DNA of 9,670 nucleotides, from contig SLGQ01000169.1 in the NCBI GenBank assembly GCA_007136595.1, forward strand, positions 1 to 9,670, in the 5' to 3' direction. This stretch comes from Candidatus Sumerlaeota bacterium. GTDB taxonomy: Bacteria > UBP6 > UBA1177. Both the position numbers and the translations under genes were made by a program. Below the pieces are notes generated by a model. That model made no database searches. It had not been told where the DNA came from and was given only the letters and a program-made list of their open reading frames with translations. Below are positions 1 to 6,953 of this stretch, piece after piece; positions within the stretch are counted from its first letter, which is position 1; every line of letters begins with the position of its first letter.

Positions 1-30
1 AAGAGCTGTTTTAATCCTTTTTCCTTCCAT
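1..30 (-). CDS. Start of a divergent gene, cut by the window edge
   Basis: On the minus strand an ATG at 30-28 opens a reading frame that stays open to the window edge and gives MEGKRIKTAL. It is preceded by a strong Shine-Dalgarno sequence (AGGAG at 40-36) five bases from the ATG, which is the main reason to call a gene on so little sequence. The ten residues are too few to identify a product. The pattern basic residue-I-K-x-A-L resembles the start of PurH (AICAR transformylase/IMP cyclohydrolase), but that is only a guess. The gene shares its upstream region with the rightward TPR-CHAT gene. Confidence 0.55.
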   Translation of the reverse strand, partial: MEGKRIKTAL

Positions 31-35
31 GTTTT

Positions 36-41
36 CTCCTA
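36..41 (-). promoter_or_regulatory. Ribosome binding site of the divergent gene
   Basis: Read on the minus strand the bases are TAGGAG, followed by five bases (AAAAC) and ATG. This near-consensus site at proper spacing decides the start of the leftward gene. Confidence 0.6.
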
Positions 42-56
42 CCAGATCGACAATGT

Positions 57-116
57 TTCGGTAAGATTTTACATGTCTCGACATATTTGTCTTCGGTAAG
101 ATTTTAGATGTCTCGA
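57..116. repeat. Two 25-base direct repeats, 35-base period
   Basis: Bases 57-81 and 92-116 are the same 25-base sequence with a single difference (C72 against G107). They start 35 bases apart, with a 10-base spacer. Each begins TTCGGTAAGATTTTA and ends ATGTCTCGA. The first copy extends into a perfect dyad, ATGTC-TC-GACAT (73-84); the second copy has only part of the right arm. The position between two divergent genes suggests a double protein-binding site or a duplicated promoter element. On the minus strand each copy contains TAAAAT, a possible -10 box. Confidence 0.75.
66..93 (-). promoter_or_regulatory. Possible promoter of the divergent gene
   Basis: On the minus strand, AAGACA (93-88; 4 of 6 matches to TTGACA) is followed after 16 bases by TAAAAT (71-66; 5 of 6 matches to TATAAT). 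Transcription would begin near position 59, leaving a leader of about 29 bases that holds the ribosome site. The -10 box lies inside the left direct repeat, so a protein bound there would control this promoter. This is a sequence match only. Confidence 0.35.
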
Positions 117-132
117 TACGAAAACTGGAATC

Positions 133-140
133 TATATAAA
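133..140 (+). promoter_or_regulatory. -10-like element before the TPR-CHAT gene
   Basis: TATATAAA contains TATATA (133-138) and TATAAA (135-140), either of which could be a -10 box. No acceptable -35 box lies 16-18 bases upstream; that position falls at the right end of the second direct repeat. Such an arrangement fits an activator-dependent promoter with the activator bound over the -35 region, but this is inference. Confidence 0.3.
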
Positions 141-143
141 AAT

Positions 144-175
144 CTGATAAAATACCAGTTCATAGAACTTATCAG
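144..175 (+). promoter_or_regulatory. Bulged hairpin abutting the ribosome site
   Basis: CTGATA (144-149) pairs with TATCAG (170-175), and inside it AGTTC (157-161) pairs with GAACT (165-169) around a three-base ATA loop. The left arm carries a seven-base bulge (150-156). A competing pair, AACTGG (123-128) with CCAGTT (155-160), would break the inner stem. The hairpin ends directly before the CAGGTG ribosome site (176-181), so it could affect translation of the TPR-CHAT gene. Alternatively it is a DNA-level dyad, or chance in AT-rich sequence. Confidence 0.35.
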
Positions 176-186
176 CAGGTGTATCT

Positions 187-2796
187 ATGAGAAGTCCTAT
201 AGCTTTATTGATTTTCCTGATTGTTTTAGTCCCCGCATGTAACAGGAACCACCTGGTACAGGAAACACATTCAAAAGAAAAAGAGGTCGCTCAGGAAAAC
301 TTTACAGAAGAAAATGTGAAAGACCTGATAAGAGACTGCAACATTCTATACAGGGAAGGCAAACTTACGGAAGCTCTTTTAAAATGCGAAAAAGCTCACG
401 ATTTTTCCTTGAAGATGTCTCCTCAGATTATTCCTCTAAGCTTGAGATGCATGAATGACCTTGGGGTAATATATTCCGCACTTGGCCGTTACTCTGAAGC
501 AGAACAGCTTATTTTAAAAACACTTGATGTGTACAGGAAGAATGATCGTAGATATGCATCAGGCCTTCATAACCTCGCAGATATCTACTATAATCTTGGG
601 GATTATGAGAAAGCGGAAGAGAAATATATCCGATCAATTGACCTCAAAAAAAAATATTTTTCTGCTGAACTTTCTTTAATTGCGAGAAGTAAAAATGGAC
701 TGGCTCAAGTTTATATAAGGATAAGAGATTATGATAAAGCTGCTTATTTTTTTAAAAAAGCAATCAAATTATGGAGAAAAAGTGAAAGAAGAGAAGATAT
801 GTTAGATCTTGCAAAAAGTTTAAGTAGCGTAGGAGTGCTTTATGAAAAAACGGGGTACACTGAAGAGGCCAAGATCATGTATCTTGAGTCCATTAGTATT
901 TTCGAAAGATTCGGAATGACAAAAAGCTATAACTATGCGATAAGTCTAAACAACCTTGCATCTATTTATCACAGAAGGGGTATATATGCCCAAACCGAGT
1001 CCCTTTACAGAGATGTCCTTGAAATAATGAAGATAAGCTCTGGTGACAATAATCCCCGTTATGTCGCTGGATTGACAAACCTGAGCATTCTTTTCTTTCA
1101 GGGGTCCCGTTTTGCTGACTCAAGAAAAATAATTTCCCGGGCACTTCCAATAATCGAAAACCACATCCAGGATACCTTTGCAATCCTCACTGAAAGGCAG
1201 AGGATGTCGTTTGTGAAAAATAATCGTCACTATTTTGACTGGTATCTCACTCTATTTAACCGCAAAGGTGATGAAAAAGATGCATACAACCACTTTCTGA
1301 AATGGAAAGGAGTCGTCCTTAACAGCATGAAAGCACAAAAGGAGTTCCTTGATGAAAGGGCGGCAAAAGACCCTGAGTTCAGGAAGAAACTTGATGAATA
1401 TCAGGACATTCTCCATTACCAGAGCATGTTGCTCACAAAAGGTGCACTGAACGAACATGAAAGGGAAGAGCTTGAAAGAGCAACAAAGAAAAGAGAGGAA
1501 CTTGAAAGGGATTTTGCCCGTGAAGATGCTTCATACCGTCAGGAAAGAGAACTTCAAAAGATAACGGTTGATAATATATGTTCCGTTTTGAAACCGGATG
1601 AAGCGATAGTTGATTATCTGAAATATACAAAAAGAGTTCTTAAAAAAGGTGAAGAAAAAAATGACATAGAGCTGATAGATTCCTACCTTGCCTTTATTGT
1701 GAGAGGCGGGAAGGATTGTTCAAACCTTGTAAGAATAGAGCTTGGAAAAGCAAAAGATATAGAAAAACTTACAGACGGCTACAGAAGATTATTTGAAAAC
1801 CCGGAAGAGAAGGTAAATGACCCTACAGATCCCGAGGGTATTTCATTTGAACTGATGAAAAAAATATGGCGACCCCTTGAAGAACATCTCGGTGACAGGA
1901 AAAAAGTATGGATAATACCTGACGGAGCACTTGGCGGTGTATCGTTCCAGACACTTCAGACAGATAAGGATGAATATCTGATAGATAAATATGATATCCG
2001 TTATCTTGATAATAGTGCAGACCTTTACAGGGCGGCAGTGATAAAAAAAGAATACGGCAGAAAGACAGCTCTTTTTGCAGGCAACATTGATTTTGGCAAA
2101 AAAGAAAAAACTGATGATAAATGTTTCCCGACAGATATGGAAGAACTTTACGATGAAACGGGAGCGGTCCGTAACTTATTGAAACAGAATAAAATTAGAA
2201 CAACTGTATATGAAAAAAATAAAGCGACAAGACCGGCAGTATTTGAAGGTCTCAGATCAAGTCCGGGGATAGTCCATATCTCAACACACGGCTTTTATCT
2301 TCCTGAAGAGTGTGTTACAAGAGCACCTGTTAGACAAAAAGAGGATTTCAGCGAAATAAGAATGGCGGGGAGAGATGAAAAAGTTGAAGCAGACCCCATG
2401 AGCCGTTCAGGGATAGTGTTCGCAGGCGTTAATGACCCGGAGCAGAGAGAACATGCAATAGCGACAGGGATAGATTTTTCAGGACTTAATCTGAGAGAGA
2501 CGGAGCTGTTTGTTCTATCCGCCTGTCAGAGCGGTATGGGGGGCATGACCGAAGGCGAAGGAGTAGTCGGAATGAGACGGGCACTCTCCATGGCAGGAGT
2601 TAGAACGGTCATATCCACCCTCTGGGACGCAGAAGATGAAATTACAAAACAGATAATGAAAGAATTTTATGAAGGTTACTTAAAAACAGGCAAACCCCAT
2701 GAAACCATGAGAGCAATACAGAAGAAATACAGGGAAAAATACCCTGACAGATATCTTCTGTGGGGATTTCTTGCAGTGAGCGGAGCTGTTGAGTGA
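187..2796 (+). CDS. TPR-CHAT lipoprotein, caspase-like cysteine protease
   Basis: This is an 869-residue predicted protease of the CHAT family (caspase/separase-like clan). Residues 1-17 form a lipoprotein signal peptide ending in the lipobox VPA-Cys18, so the mature protein should be lipid-anchored outside the cytoplasmic membrane. About six TPR repeats follow (roughly 90-120, 125-157, 165-198, 206-241, 250-283, 292-328), then a charged, probably coiled-coil stretch (about 375-460). The CHAT domain spans about 555-867. The catalytic dyad is visible: His701 in STHGF and Cys780 in LSACQSG, 79 residues apart. WIIPDG (575-580) is the usual early strand of the domain. TPRs in this family normally bind partners or substrates and gate the protease. 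The ATG is chosen for its CAGGTG ribosome site five bases upstream and because it gives an intact signal peptide. The gene has its own upstream control region. Target and trigger are unknown. Confidence 0.9.
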   Translation: MRSPIALLIFLIVLVPACNRNHLVQETHSKEKEVAQENFTEENVKDLIRDCNILYREGKLTEALLKCEKAHDFSLKMSPQIIPLSLRCMNDLGVIYSALGRYSEAEQLILKTLDVYRKNDRRYASGLHNLADIYYNLGDYEKAEEKYIRSIDLKKKYFSAELSLIARSKNGLAQVYIRIRDYDKAAYFFKKAIKLWRKSERREDMLDLAKSLSSVGVLYEKTGYTEEAKIMYLESISIFERFGMTKSYNYAISLNNLASIYHRRGIYAQTESLYRDVLEIMKISSGDNNPRYVAGLTNLSILFFQGSRFADSRKIISRALPIIENHIQDTFAILTERQRMSFVKNNRHYFDWYLTLFNRKGDEKDAYNHFLKWKGVVLNSMKAQKEFLDERAAKDPEFRKKLDEYQDILHYQSMLLTKGALNEHEREELERATKKREELERDFAREDASYRQERELQKITVDNICSVLKPDEAIVDYLKYTKRVLKKGEEKNDIELIDSYLAFIVRGGKDCSNLVRIELGKAKDIEKLTDGYRRLFENPEEKVNDPTDPEGISFELMKKIWRPLEEHLGDRKKVWIIPDGALGGVSFQTLQTDKDEYLIDKYDIRYLDNSADLYRAAVIKKEYGRKTALFAGNIDFGKKEKTDDKCFPTDMEELYDETGAVRNLLKQNKIRTTVYEKNKATRPAVFEGLRSSPGIVHISTHGFYLPEECVTRAPVRQKEDFSEIRMAGRDEKVEADPMSRSGIVFAGVNDPEQREHAIATGIDFSGLNLRETELFVLSACQSGMGGMTEGEGVVGMRRALSMAGVRTVISTLWDAEDEITKQIMKEFYEGYLKTGKPHETMRAIQKKYREKYPDRYLLWGFLAVSGAVE

Positions 2797-2819
2797 AATA
2801 AGGAGTTTTAGATATTTTT

Positions 2820-2847
2820 TTGATGATTTGAAAAAGTATGGTATAAG
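2820..2847 (+). promoter_or_regulatory. Sigma-70-type promoter of the three-gene operon
   Basis: TTGATG (2820-2825; 4 of 6 matches) is followed after 16 bases by TATAAG (2842-2847; 5 of 6). A TG one base before the -10 box (2839-2840) makes it an extended -10 promoter. Transcription would begin around 2854, about 39 bases before the start codon. It suggests the downstream operon is expressed separately from the TPR-CHAT gene. No convincing terminator separates them, so read-through is also possible. Confidence 0.5.
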
Positions 2848-2892
2848 TTATTAGCGGATGTCAGTATTTTAAACTTTATTAAGGAGCCACCC

Positions 2893-3597
2893 ATGAACTC
2901 TGAACAAAATGGGTCTTCAAATGCAAAGGATGGTTTCAGCTCAGGTGTCATTGGATCTGGAATAGGAGAGGGTGGTACATTGACAATAGAAGAGCTTCTT
3001 GACCGTATTAATTTATCCGGCTCTGAAGTCTTGGAATCAATTTCCAATCAGCAGGAAATTGTACAAAATCAGCTTGAAACGAAAATGTCTGAAATATTCG
3101 AGGTCATCACAACACAAGTGGAAACTGCTATTGAAAGTGCAGTTCAGTCTTTAATTGAAAATGGTGAACAGGTAAAAGGGGAAGTTACCTCTTCCATTAG
3201 AGATGAAATAAACAGTGTTGTTCAGGAGGGCAGGGAAGAGCTGTTGGCTGTTTTAAGAGAGGTACAGGAAGGGTTGAGCAGTATGGCACAGGAAATAGAT
3301 TACAACATTAGAGAATCCAAGGATCGGGCGATCGAGGAACTTTCAATGTTGAAAGATGATATTGAGAGGCTTGCTTCAGATACAAAAGTTGATATGGAAC
3401 AAGAAATAGAAAGAGCTAAAACCAGCATAGAAAATGTAGCGGATGAACTTGAAAGAGGGTGTGAATTTTACAAAGAAAACCTCGAGTCTGTAAGTCAGAC
3501 TTTTCAGGAACAGATAGAGGTCGTTGCAGATTCAGCTATGGATCGTGTCAGAAGTGTTGCTATTATGGGGGGTGATAGCGAAGAAGATGGTGTTTAG
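2893..3597 (+). CDS. Acidic coiled-coil protein, function unknown
   Basis: This 234-residue protein belongs to no family I recognise. It has no signal peptide or membrane segment, so it is probably cytoplasmic. Residues 1-30 are Gly/Ser-rich and likely flexible. Residues from about 32 to 222 are almost unbroken amphipathic helix, rich in Glu, Gln, Ser and Val with Ile/Val/Leu at regular spacing, like long coiled coils or apolipoprotein-type helices. The tail (GGDSEEDGV) is acidic. A single Cys occurs near residue 199. The start is set by AAGGAG (2881-2886), six bases before the ATG. It is the first gene of an operon with the membrane-hairpin protein (35 bases downstream) and the receptor kinase. 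Many Ser/Thr in the helices make it a plausible kinase substrate, and membrane binding or assembly with the next protein is possible; both are inference. Confidence 0.85.
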   Translation: MNSEQNGSSNAKDGFSSGVIGSGIGEGGTLTIEELLDRINLSGSEVLESISNQQEIVQNQLETKMSEIFEVITTQVETAIESAVQSLIENGEQVKGEVTSSIRDEINSVVQEGREELLAVLREVQEGLSSMAQEIDYNIRESKDRAIEELSMLKDDIERLASDTKVDMEQEIERAKTSIENVADELERGCEFYKENLESVSQTFQEQIEVVADSAMDRVRSVAIMGGDSEEDGV

Positions 3598-3618
3598 GTT
3601 GTTTTTTGTTAGTCAATG

Positions 3619-3625
3619 TAAGGTG
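3619..3625 (+). promoter_or_regulatory. Ribosome binding site that fixes the next start
   Basis: TAAGGTG lies seven bases before the ATG at 3633. The earlier in-frame TTG at 3606 has no such site upstream, only a T-rich stretch, so 3633 is preferred. Confidence 0.55.
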
Positions 3626-3632
3626 TAGTCAT

Positions 3633-4814
3633 ATGAACCGTGATCCTGTTTCTGCTATTTTCAGATTGAGCGGCTTTGCCCGTGAAAAGGAACTTCCTGA
3701 TCATTTCAAGGAAGAATTCAAAGCTATAAAAGATGAACAACTAAGTATTAAGCCTGATGAACTGGAAAAGTGGAAAAACCTTTATATCAAAGCACTTCTT
3801 CTTAGTGAGGATCTTAAAAAGATGACCGAAAGCTTTATGACTGACTTTTCTATGACTAAAGATAAGGTTAAAAAAGAAGATGTTTCTGTCATTATCAATG
3901 ATATCCAGAAAACGATTCCTTGTTTTGAACGGGCGACAAAAAATGCAGTAGCTTATGTCAAAACAAGCCGGATAGAAAGACAGAAAGTCGAGGTTCTCAA
4001 AAACATAAAGAATGCTATCAGCGACAAATACATTAATGTTTCGATCTATGGCGGTCTTATCCATGCACACTTTAATGCTGATTGGAAAGTGAAGACCATG
4101 GATTTTATTAGGGAAACTTTGGAGATATGGCGGAATGATCTTCTTAAAGGTCTTGTTGCAAGAATAGCAAAAGAATGGGATGTTTACCGAACTTCCTTCA
4201 ATGATAATGTAGAGAAACTTTCCCTCCCTTCTCTTCCTGAATTTGAGATCAACTATGCAGAAGACGAAGGGGTCGTTAATTTTCCTGATGATAAAGAAGA
4301 AAAACTACTTTCTTTTGGTACCGCTTTTGTAAAAACGATGCGTTCTTCCATGGGTATTATAATGATGTCGGGAATGGTTTTGGCTCCTTTTGGTGCAATT
4401 GTGGGTGTATCAAGAGGGGACATGCGATCATGGATATTGCTGATATTTGTTCCGATCATTATAATCATGGCAATTATAATGGGTAAAAAAGAAGCGGAAA
4501 AAAACACAGTCAACATGAAAAAAAAACTGACTTCTCAACTTATCCGTGAAATGGAAAAAACAGTTGAAGAGTCGGTAAACGAAAAACACAGGACAATAAA
4601 AGGTGACATAGACAGATTTGTCTCGGAAAGCGAAAGAATTTGGAATAGGTGGGTTTTACAAATGAACAAATTGACCAGCAGGATCGCTAAAGAAAATGCT
4701 TCATCCAACAAGTCTTCCGTAAAAATTTCTTCAAGGATCAAGTATATGTCAGAAGATCTTGAGCAGAAAATAATTCCTGAGTTGGAAAATAGAATAAAGG
4801 AGCTGGGAGGGTAA
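3633..4814 (+). CDS. Membrane-hairpin protein, dynamin-stalk-like, no GTPase
   Basis: The predicted protein has 393 residues from the ATG at 3633; an in-frame TTG at 3606 would add nine. It has three parts: a mostly helical N-terminal domain (1-225), two hydrophobic helices (about 240-260 and 266-284) joined by a very short R-G-D-M-R turn, and a charged helical C-terminal segment (285-393). There is no signal peptide, so both ends are probably cytoplasmic. The order helical domain, LPSLPEFEI-type linker, Gly/Pro-containing hydrophobic hairpin and coiled-coil tail resembles the stalk and paddle of bacterial dynamin-like proteins. However, no P-loop (GxxxxGKS) or other GTPase motif is visible here or in the neighbouring coiled-coil protein. 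It may bend, tether or perforate membrane, or be a signalling partner of the kinase. The kinase start codon follows its stop codon after one base, so the two are probably translationally coupled. The family assignment is tentative. Confidence 0.8.
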   Translation: MNRDPVSAIFRLSGFAREKELPDHFKEEFKAIKDEQLSIKPDELEKWKNLYIKALLLSEDLKKMTESFMTDFSMTKDKVKKEDVSVIINDIQKTIPCFERATKNAVAYVKTSRIERQKVEVLKNIKNAISDKYINVSIYGGLIHAHFNADWKVKTMDFIRETLEIWRNDLLKGLVARIAKEWDVYRTSFNDNVEKLSLPSLPEFEINYAEDEGVVNFPDDKEEKLLSFGTAFVKTMRSSMGIIMMSGMVLAPFGAIVGVSRGDMRSWILLIFVPIIIIMAIIMGKKEAEKNTVNMKKKLTSQLIREMEKTVEESVNEKHRTIKGDIDRFVSESERIWNRWVLQMNKLTSRIAKENASSNKSSVKISSRIKYMSEDLEQKIIPELENRIKELGG

Positions 4815-4815
4815 A

Positions 4816-6819
4816 ATGGAGAAGATCGGAAAATACCAGATTCTTTCAGAGATCGGCCGCGGTGGTATGGGGGTAGTTTATAAAGCAGTTGATCCTCTGC
4901 TTGAAGAAACCCGTGCTATAAAAGTGATCCATCCTGAACTTTTAAGAGACGGTGAATTTCGTACCCGTTTTCTTTCTGAAGCGAAAATGCTCAATAAACT
5001 CCTGCATGAAAATATAGTCCGTTTTTATGAGGTAGGAGAAGATTCTGGTCAAATGTTCATAGTCACGGAACTGCTTGAAGGAAAATCTGTGGCTGATACT
5101 ATGAAAGAGAGTTCTTCTCCGCTTAAAGACGAAGATGTCTTTTTAATTCTCAAAGGGGTGGCTTCAGGGCTCTCATTTGCTCATAAACGGGGGATACTGC
5201 ATAGGGACATCAAGCCGGCCAATATTTTTATAACGGAAGAAGATGGTTTCACCGTCAAACTCCTTGATTTCGGGCTGGCAAAAACGACAGGGGAATTAAC
5301 GCTTACTGCTTCAGGGATGGCAGTTGGAACACCTCAATATGTTCCCCCGGAAGTTCTTGACGGAAAAAGAGCCACGCCTGCATCGGACATATATTCGCTA
5401 GGTATTGCCGCATTTAAAATGATAACAGGGCAAATGCCTATAAACCTTCCTGAAGAGCTCTCTTCGGTCATGGCAATAACTCTTGCGATCTATAAGGCGC
5501 ATCAGGCCGGTGTACCTAAAGTGCAGAGCATTAATCCATCTACCGATAAGGTTCTTGCAGGGATAGTTGATAAAATGCTTTCAACCCTGGAAAGTGAAAG
5601 ATATTCAGATGGAGAGGAACTGAGGATCGCTCTTATGAACGGATATTCAACTGATTCCAAGGAGGATCTTCTAGGGAAAGAGAAAGATTATGACATGACC
5701 CGGCTCAGTATCCCTTCGTTCGGGGAAAAGAAGAAAGGAGGGATATCTTCTGAGAAACTTTCTGTTCAAAGCAGTATCTCTGTGTCAGATAATACGGATG
5801 ATAAAACATCTTTGAATATGCCGGCCTTTGAAGGATCAGTTTCGGTTGAGAAAAATGTTAACTCATCTGGCGGTATTTCGTATCGAAAAGAAAAACGAGC
5901 AGGGGCGTGGTTAAATTACATCGTTTTTGCTACTCTTATCATTGTGCTTGTTTCAGGGGTGTGGTTGTTCGGTGTTCAGAGGCATTCTGAGGAACGGGAA
6001 AAAGAAGATAAAGAGAGCTGTGTCGAGGCAGAGACAAAAAACAGCATAGAAGCTTGGGAGAGTTATCTTGAAAAGTATCCTGAAGGTGTGTGTGCCTTAA
6101 AAGCTAAAGACTTTTTGAATGAATCAATAAAAGAACTTCAAACAATGGCAACCATTCCTGCCGGATGGTTCTGGATGGGGTGCAGTCCTTCCGATACCGG
6201 TTGCCATGATCTTGAAAAACCGGGTCGCAAAGTTTATCTTGATGAATTCAAAATAGATAGAATAGAGGTTACTGTCAAAGACTACAGGCAGTGTGTTGTT
6301 TCCGGAGTGTGTACACTGCCTAGTACGGAAGACAAATGTACATACAGTTTGGGATTGGACCACCATCCAGTAAATTGTGTTGATTGGTATCAAGCTCAGA
6401 AGTATTGTGAGTGGATGGGGAAACGGCTTCCGACGGAAGCTGAATGGGAAAAGGCGGCAAGAGGAGGAACTGAAACAATTTTTTATTGCGGTGATGATGA
6501 ATCCTGTCTTGACCGAATAGCCTGGTATGCTAAAAATAGTGGTGGGACAACAAGACCTGTGGGGAGGAAAGAGCCAAATGCTTTTGGACTTTATGATATG
6601 ATAGGAAATGTATGGGAATGGGTGAGTGATTGGTATAGTGAGGTTTATTATAGCAGGGCTCCTGAAAAGAATCCACGAGGTCCCGACAGAGGAAGATGGC
6701 GCATAGTGAGGGGTGGTTCCTGGGATTATGTAAATCCTAGAGATTTCAGGTCGTCTAACAGAGACCATGATGAACCCCATGATAAGTTTAATAATAATGG
6801 TTTTCGCTGTGCCCAGTAA
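4816..6819 (+). CDS. Transmembrane Ser/Thr kinase with FGE-like outer domain
   Basis: This 667-residue receptor-type kinase has an N-terminal Hanks-type kinase domain (about 7-270). It keeps the glycine loop GRGGMG (14-19), Lys36, Glu55, His-Arg-Asp (129-131), Lys133, Asn136 and Asp-Phe-Gly (151-153), so it should be active. A Ser/Thr-rich linker (about 280-355) carries two similar short motifs, TRLSIPSF (295-302) and TSLNMPAF (331-338). One membrane helix (368-387) follows, then a short WESYLEKYPEG segment and a formylglycine-generating-enzyme/sulfatase-modifying-factor domain (about 445-667) with GNVWEW (597-602), RGGSW (632-636) and GFRC (662-665). The paired active-site cysteines of true FGE are absent (Tyr638 and Asp643 at those places by eye), so this domain is more likely a binding or sensing module. 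Twelve cysteines after the helix fit disulfides outside the membrane. GGGAGGG at 4805-4811, inside the end of the previous gene, is the ribosome site. Confidence 0.92.
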   Translation: MEKIGKYQILSEIGRGGMGVVYKAVDPLLEETRAIKVIHPELLRDGEFRTRFLSEAKMLNKLLHENIVRFYEVGEDSGQMFIVTELLEGKSVADTMKESSSPLKDEDVFLILKGVASGLSFAHKRGILHRDIKPANIFITEEDGFTVKLLDFGLAKTTGELTLTASGMAVGTPQYVPPEVLDGKRATPASDIYSLGIAAFKMITGQMPINLPEELSSVMAITLAIYKAHQAGVPKVQSINPSTDKVLAGIVDKMLSTLESERYSDGEELRIALMNGYSTDSKEDLLGKEKDYDMTRLSIPSFGEKKKGGISSEKLSVQSSISVSDNTDDKTSLNMPAFEGSVSVEKNVNSSGGISYRKEKRAGAWLNYIVFATLIIVLVSGVWLFGVQRHSEEREKEDKESCVEAETKNSIEAWESYLEKYPEGVCALKAKDFLNESIKELQTMATIPAGWFWMGCSPSDTGCHDLEKPGRKVYLDEFKIDRIEVTVKDYRQCVVSGVCTLPSTEDKCTYSLGLDHHPVNCVDWYQAQKYCEWMGKRLPTEAEWEKAARGGTETIFYCGDDESCLDRIAWYAKNSGGTTRPVGRKEPNAFGLYDMIGNVWEWVSDWYSEVYYSRAPEKNPRGPDRGRWRIVRGGSWDYVNPRDFRSSNRDHDEPHDKFNNNGFRCAQ

Positions 6820-6860
6820 TTGCAAAATGAAAATTCAAAAATGAATACTATAAGTAAAAA

Positions 6861-6953
6861 ATGAAACAGCTCGGTAAATATGAAATCCTCAATGAACTTG
6901 GTCGAGAGGGAATGGAAATAGTGTATGAGATTTGTCATGAGTTGGTGAAATAG
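6861..6953 (+). pseudogene. Decayed kinase N-terminus, 30-codon remnant
   Basis: The frame ATG at 6861 to TAG at 6951-6953 gives a 30-residue peptide starting MKQLGKYEILNELGREGM. Aligned without gaps to the first 30 residues of the upstream kinase, 14 are identical, 13 of them within the first 22. Two glycines of the ATP-binding loop have become Glu (GRGGMG to GREGME). The frame ends where the kinase N-lobe should go on. No recognisable kinase sequence follows up to the next gene. It is best explained as the leftover of a second, lost kinase gene of the same family, in the same orientation and just after the intact one. No good ribosome site precedes it; upstream is A-rich with several ATGAA runs. 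Confidence 0.7.

Noticed and set aside
2797..2821. A T-run after the TPR-CHAT stop codon as a rho-independent terminator
   Set aside because: Seven T residues occur at 2815-2821, but I found no GC-rich hairpin before them, and they overlap the -35 box of the next promoter.
187..4814. A gasdermin-type protease/pore pair, with the CHAT protease cutting the membrane-hairpin protein
   Set aside because: The hairpin protein has the wrong architecture for a gasdermin (central helical hairpin, no beta-rich pore domain with a short inhibitory tail). The protease is predicted to sit outside the membrane while the hairpin protein has no export signal.
6124..6825. A 233-codon open frame on the minus strand opposite the FGE-like domain
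   Set aside because: It lies wholly within the well-supported kinase gene, its translation is low-complexity with no domain, and its start lacks a clear ribosome site. It is a shadow frame.
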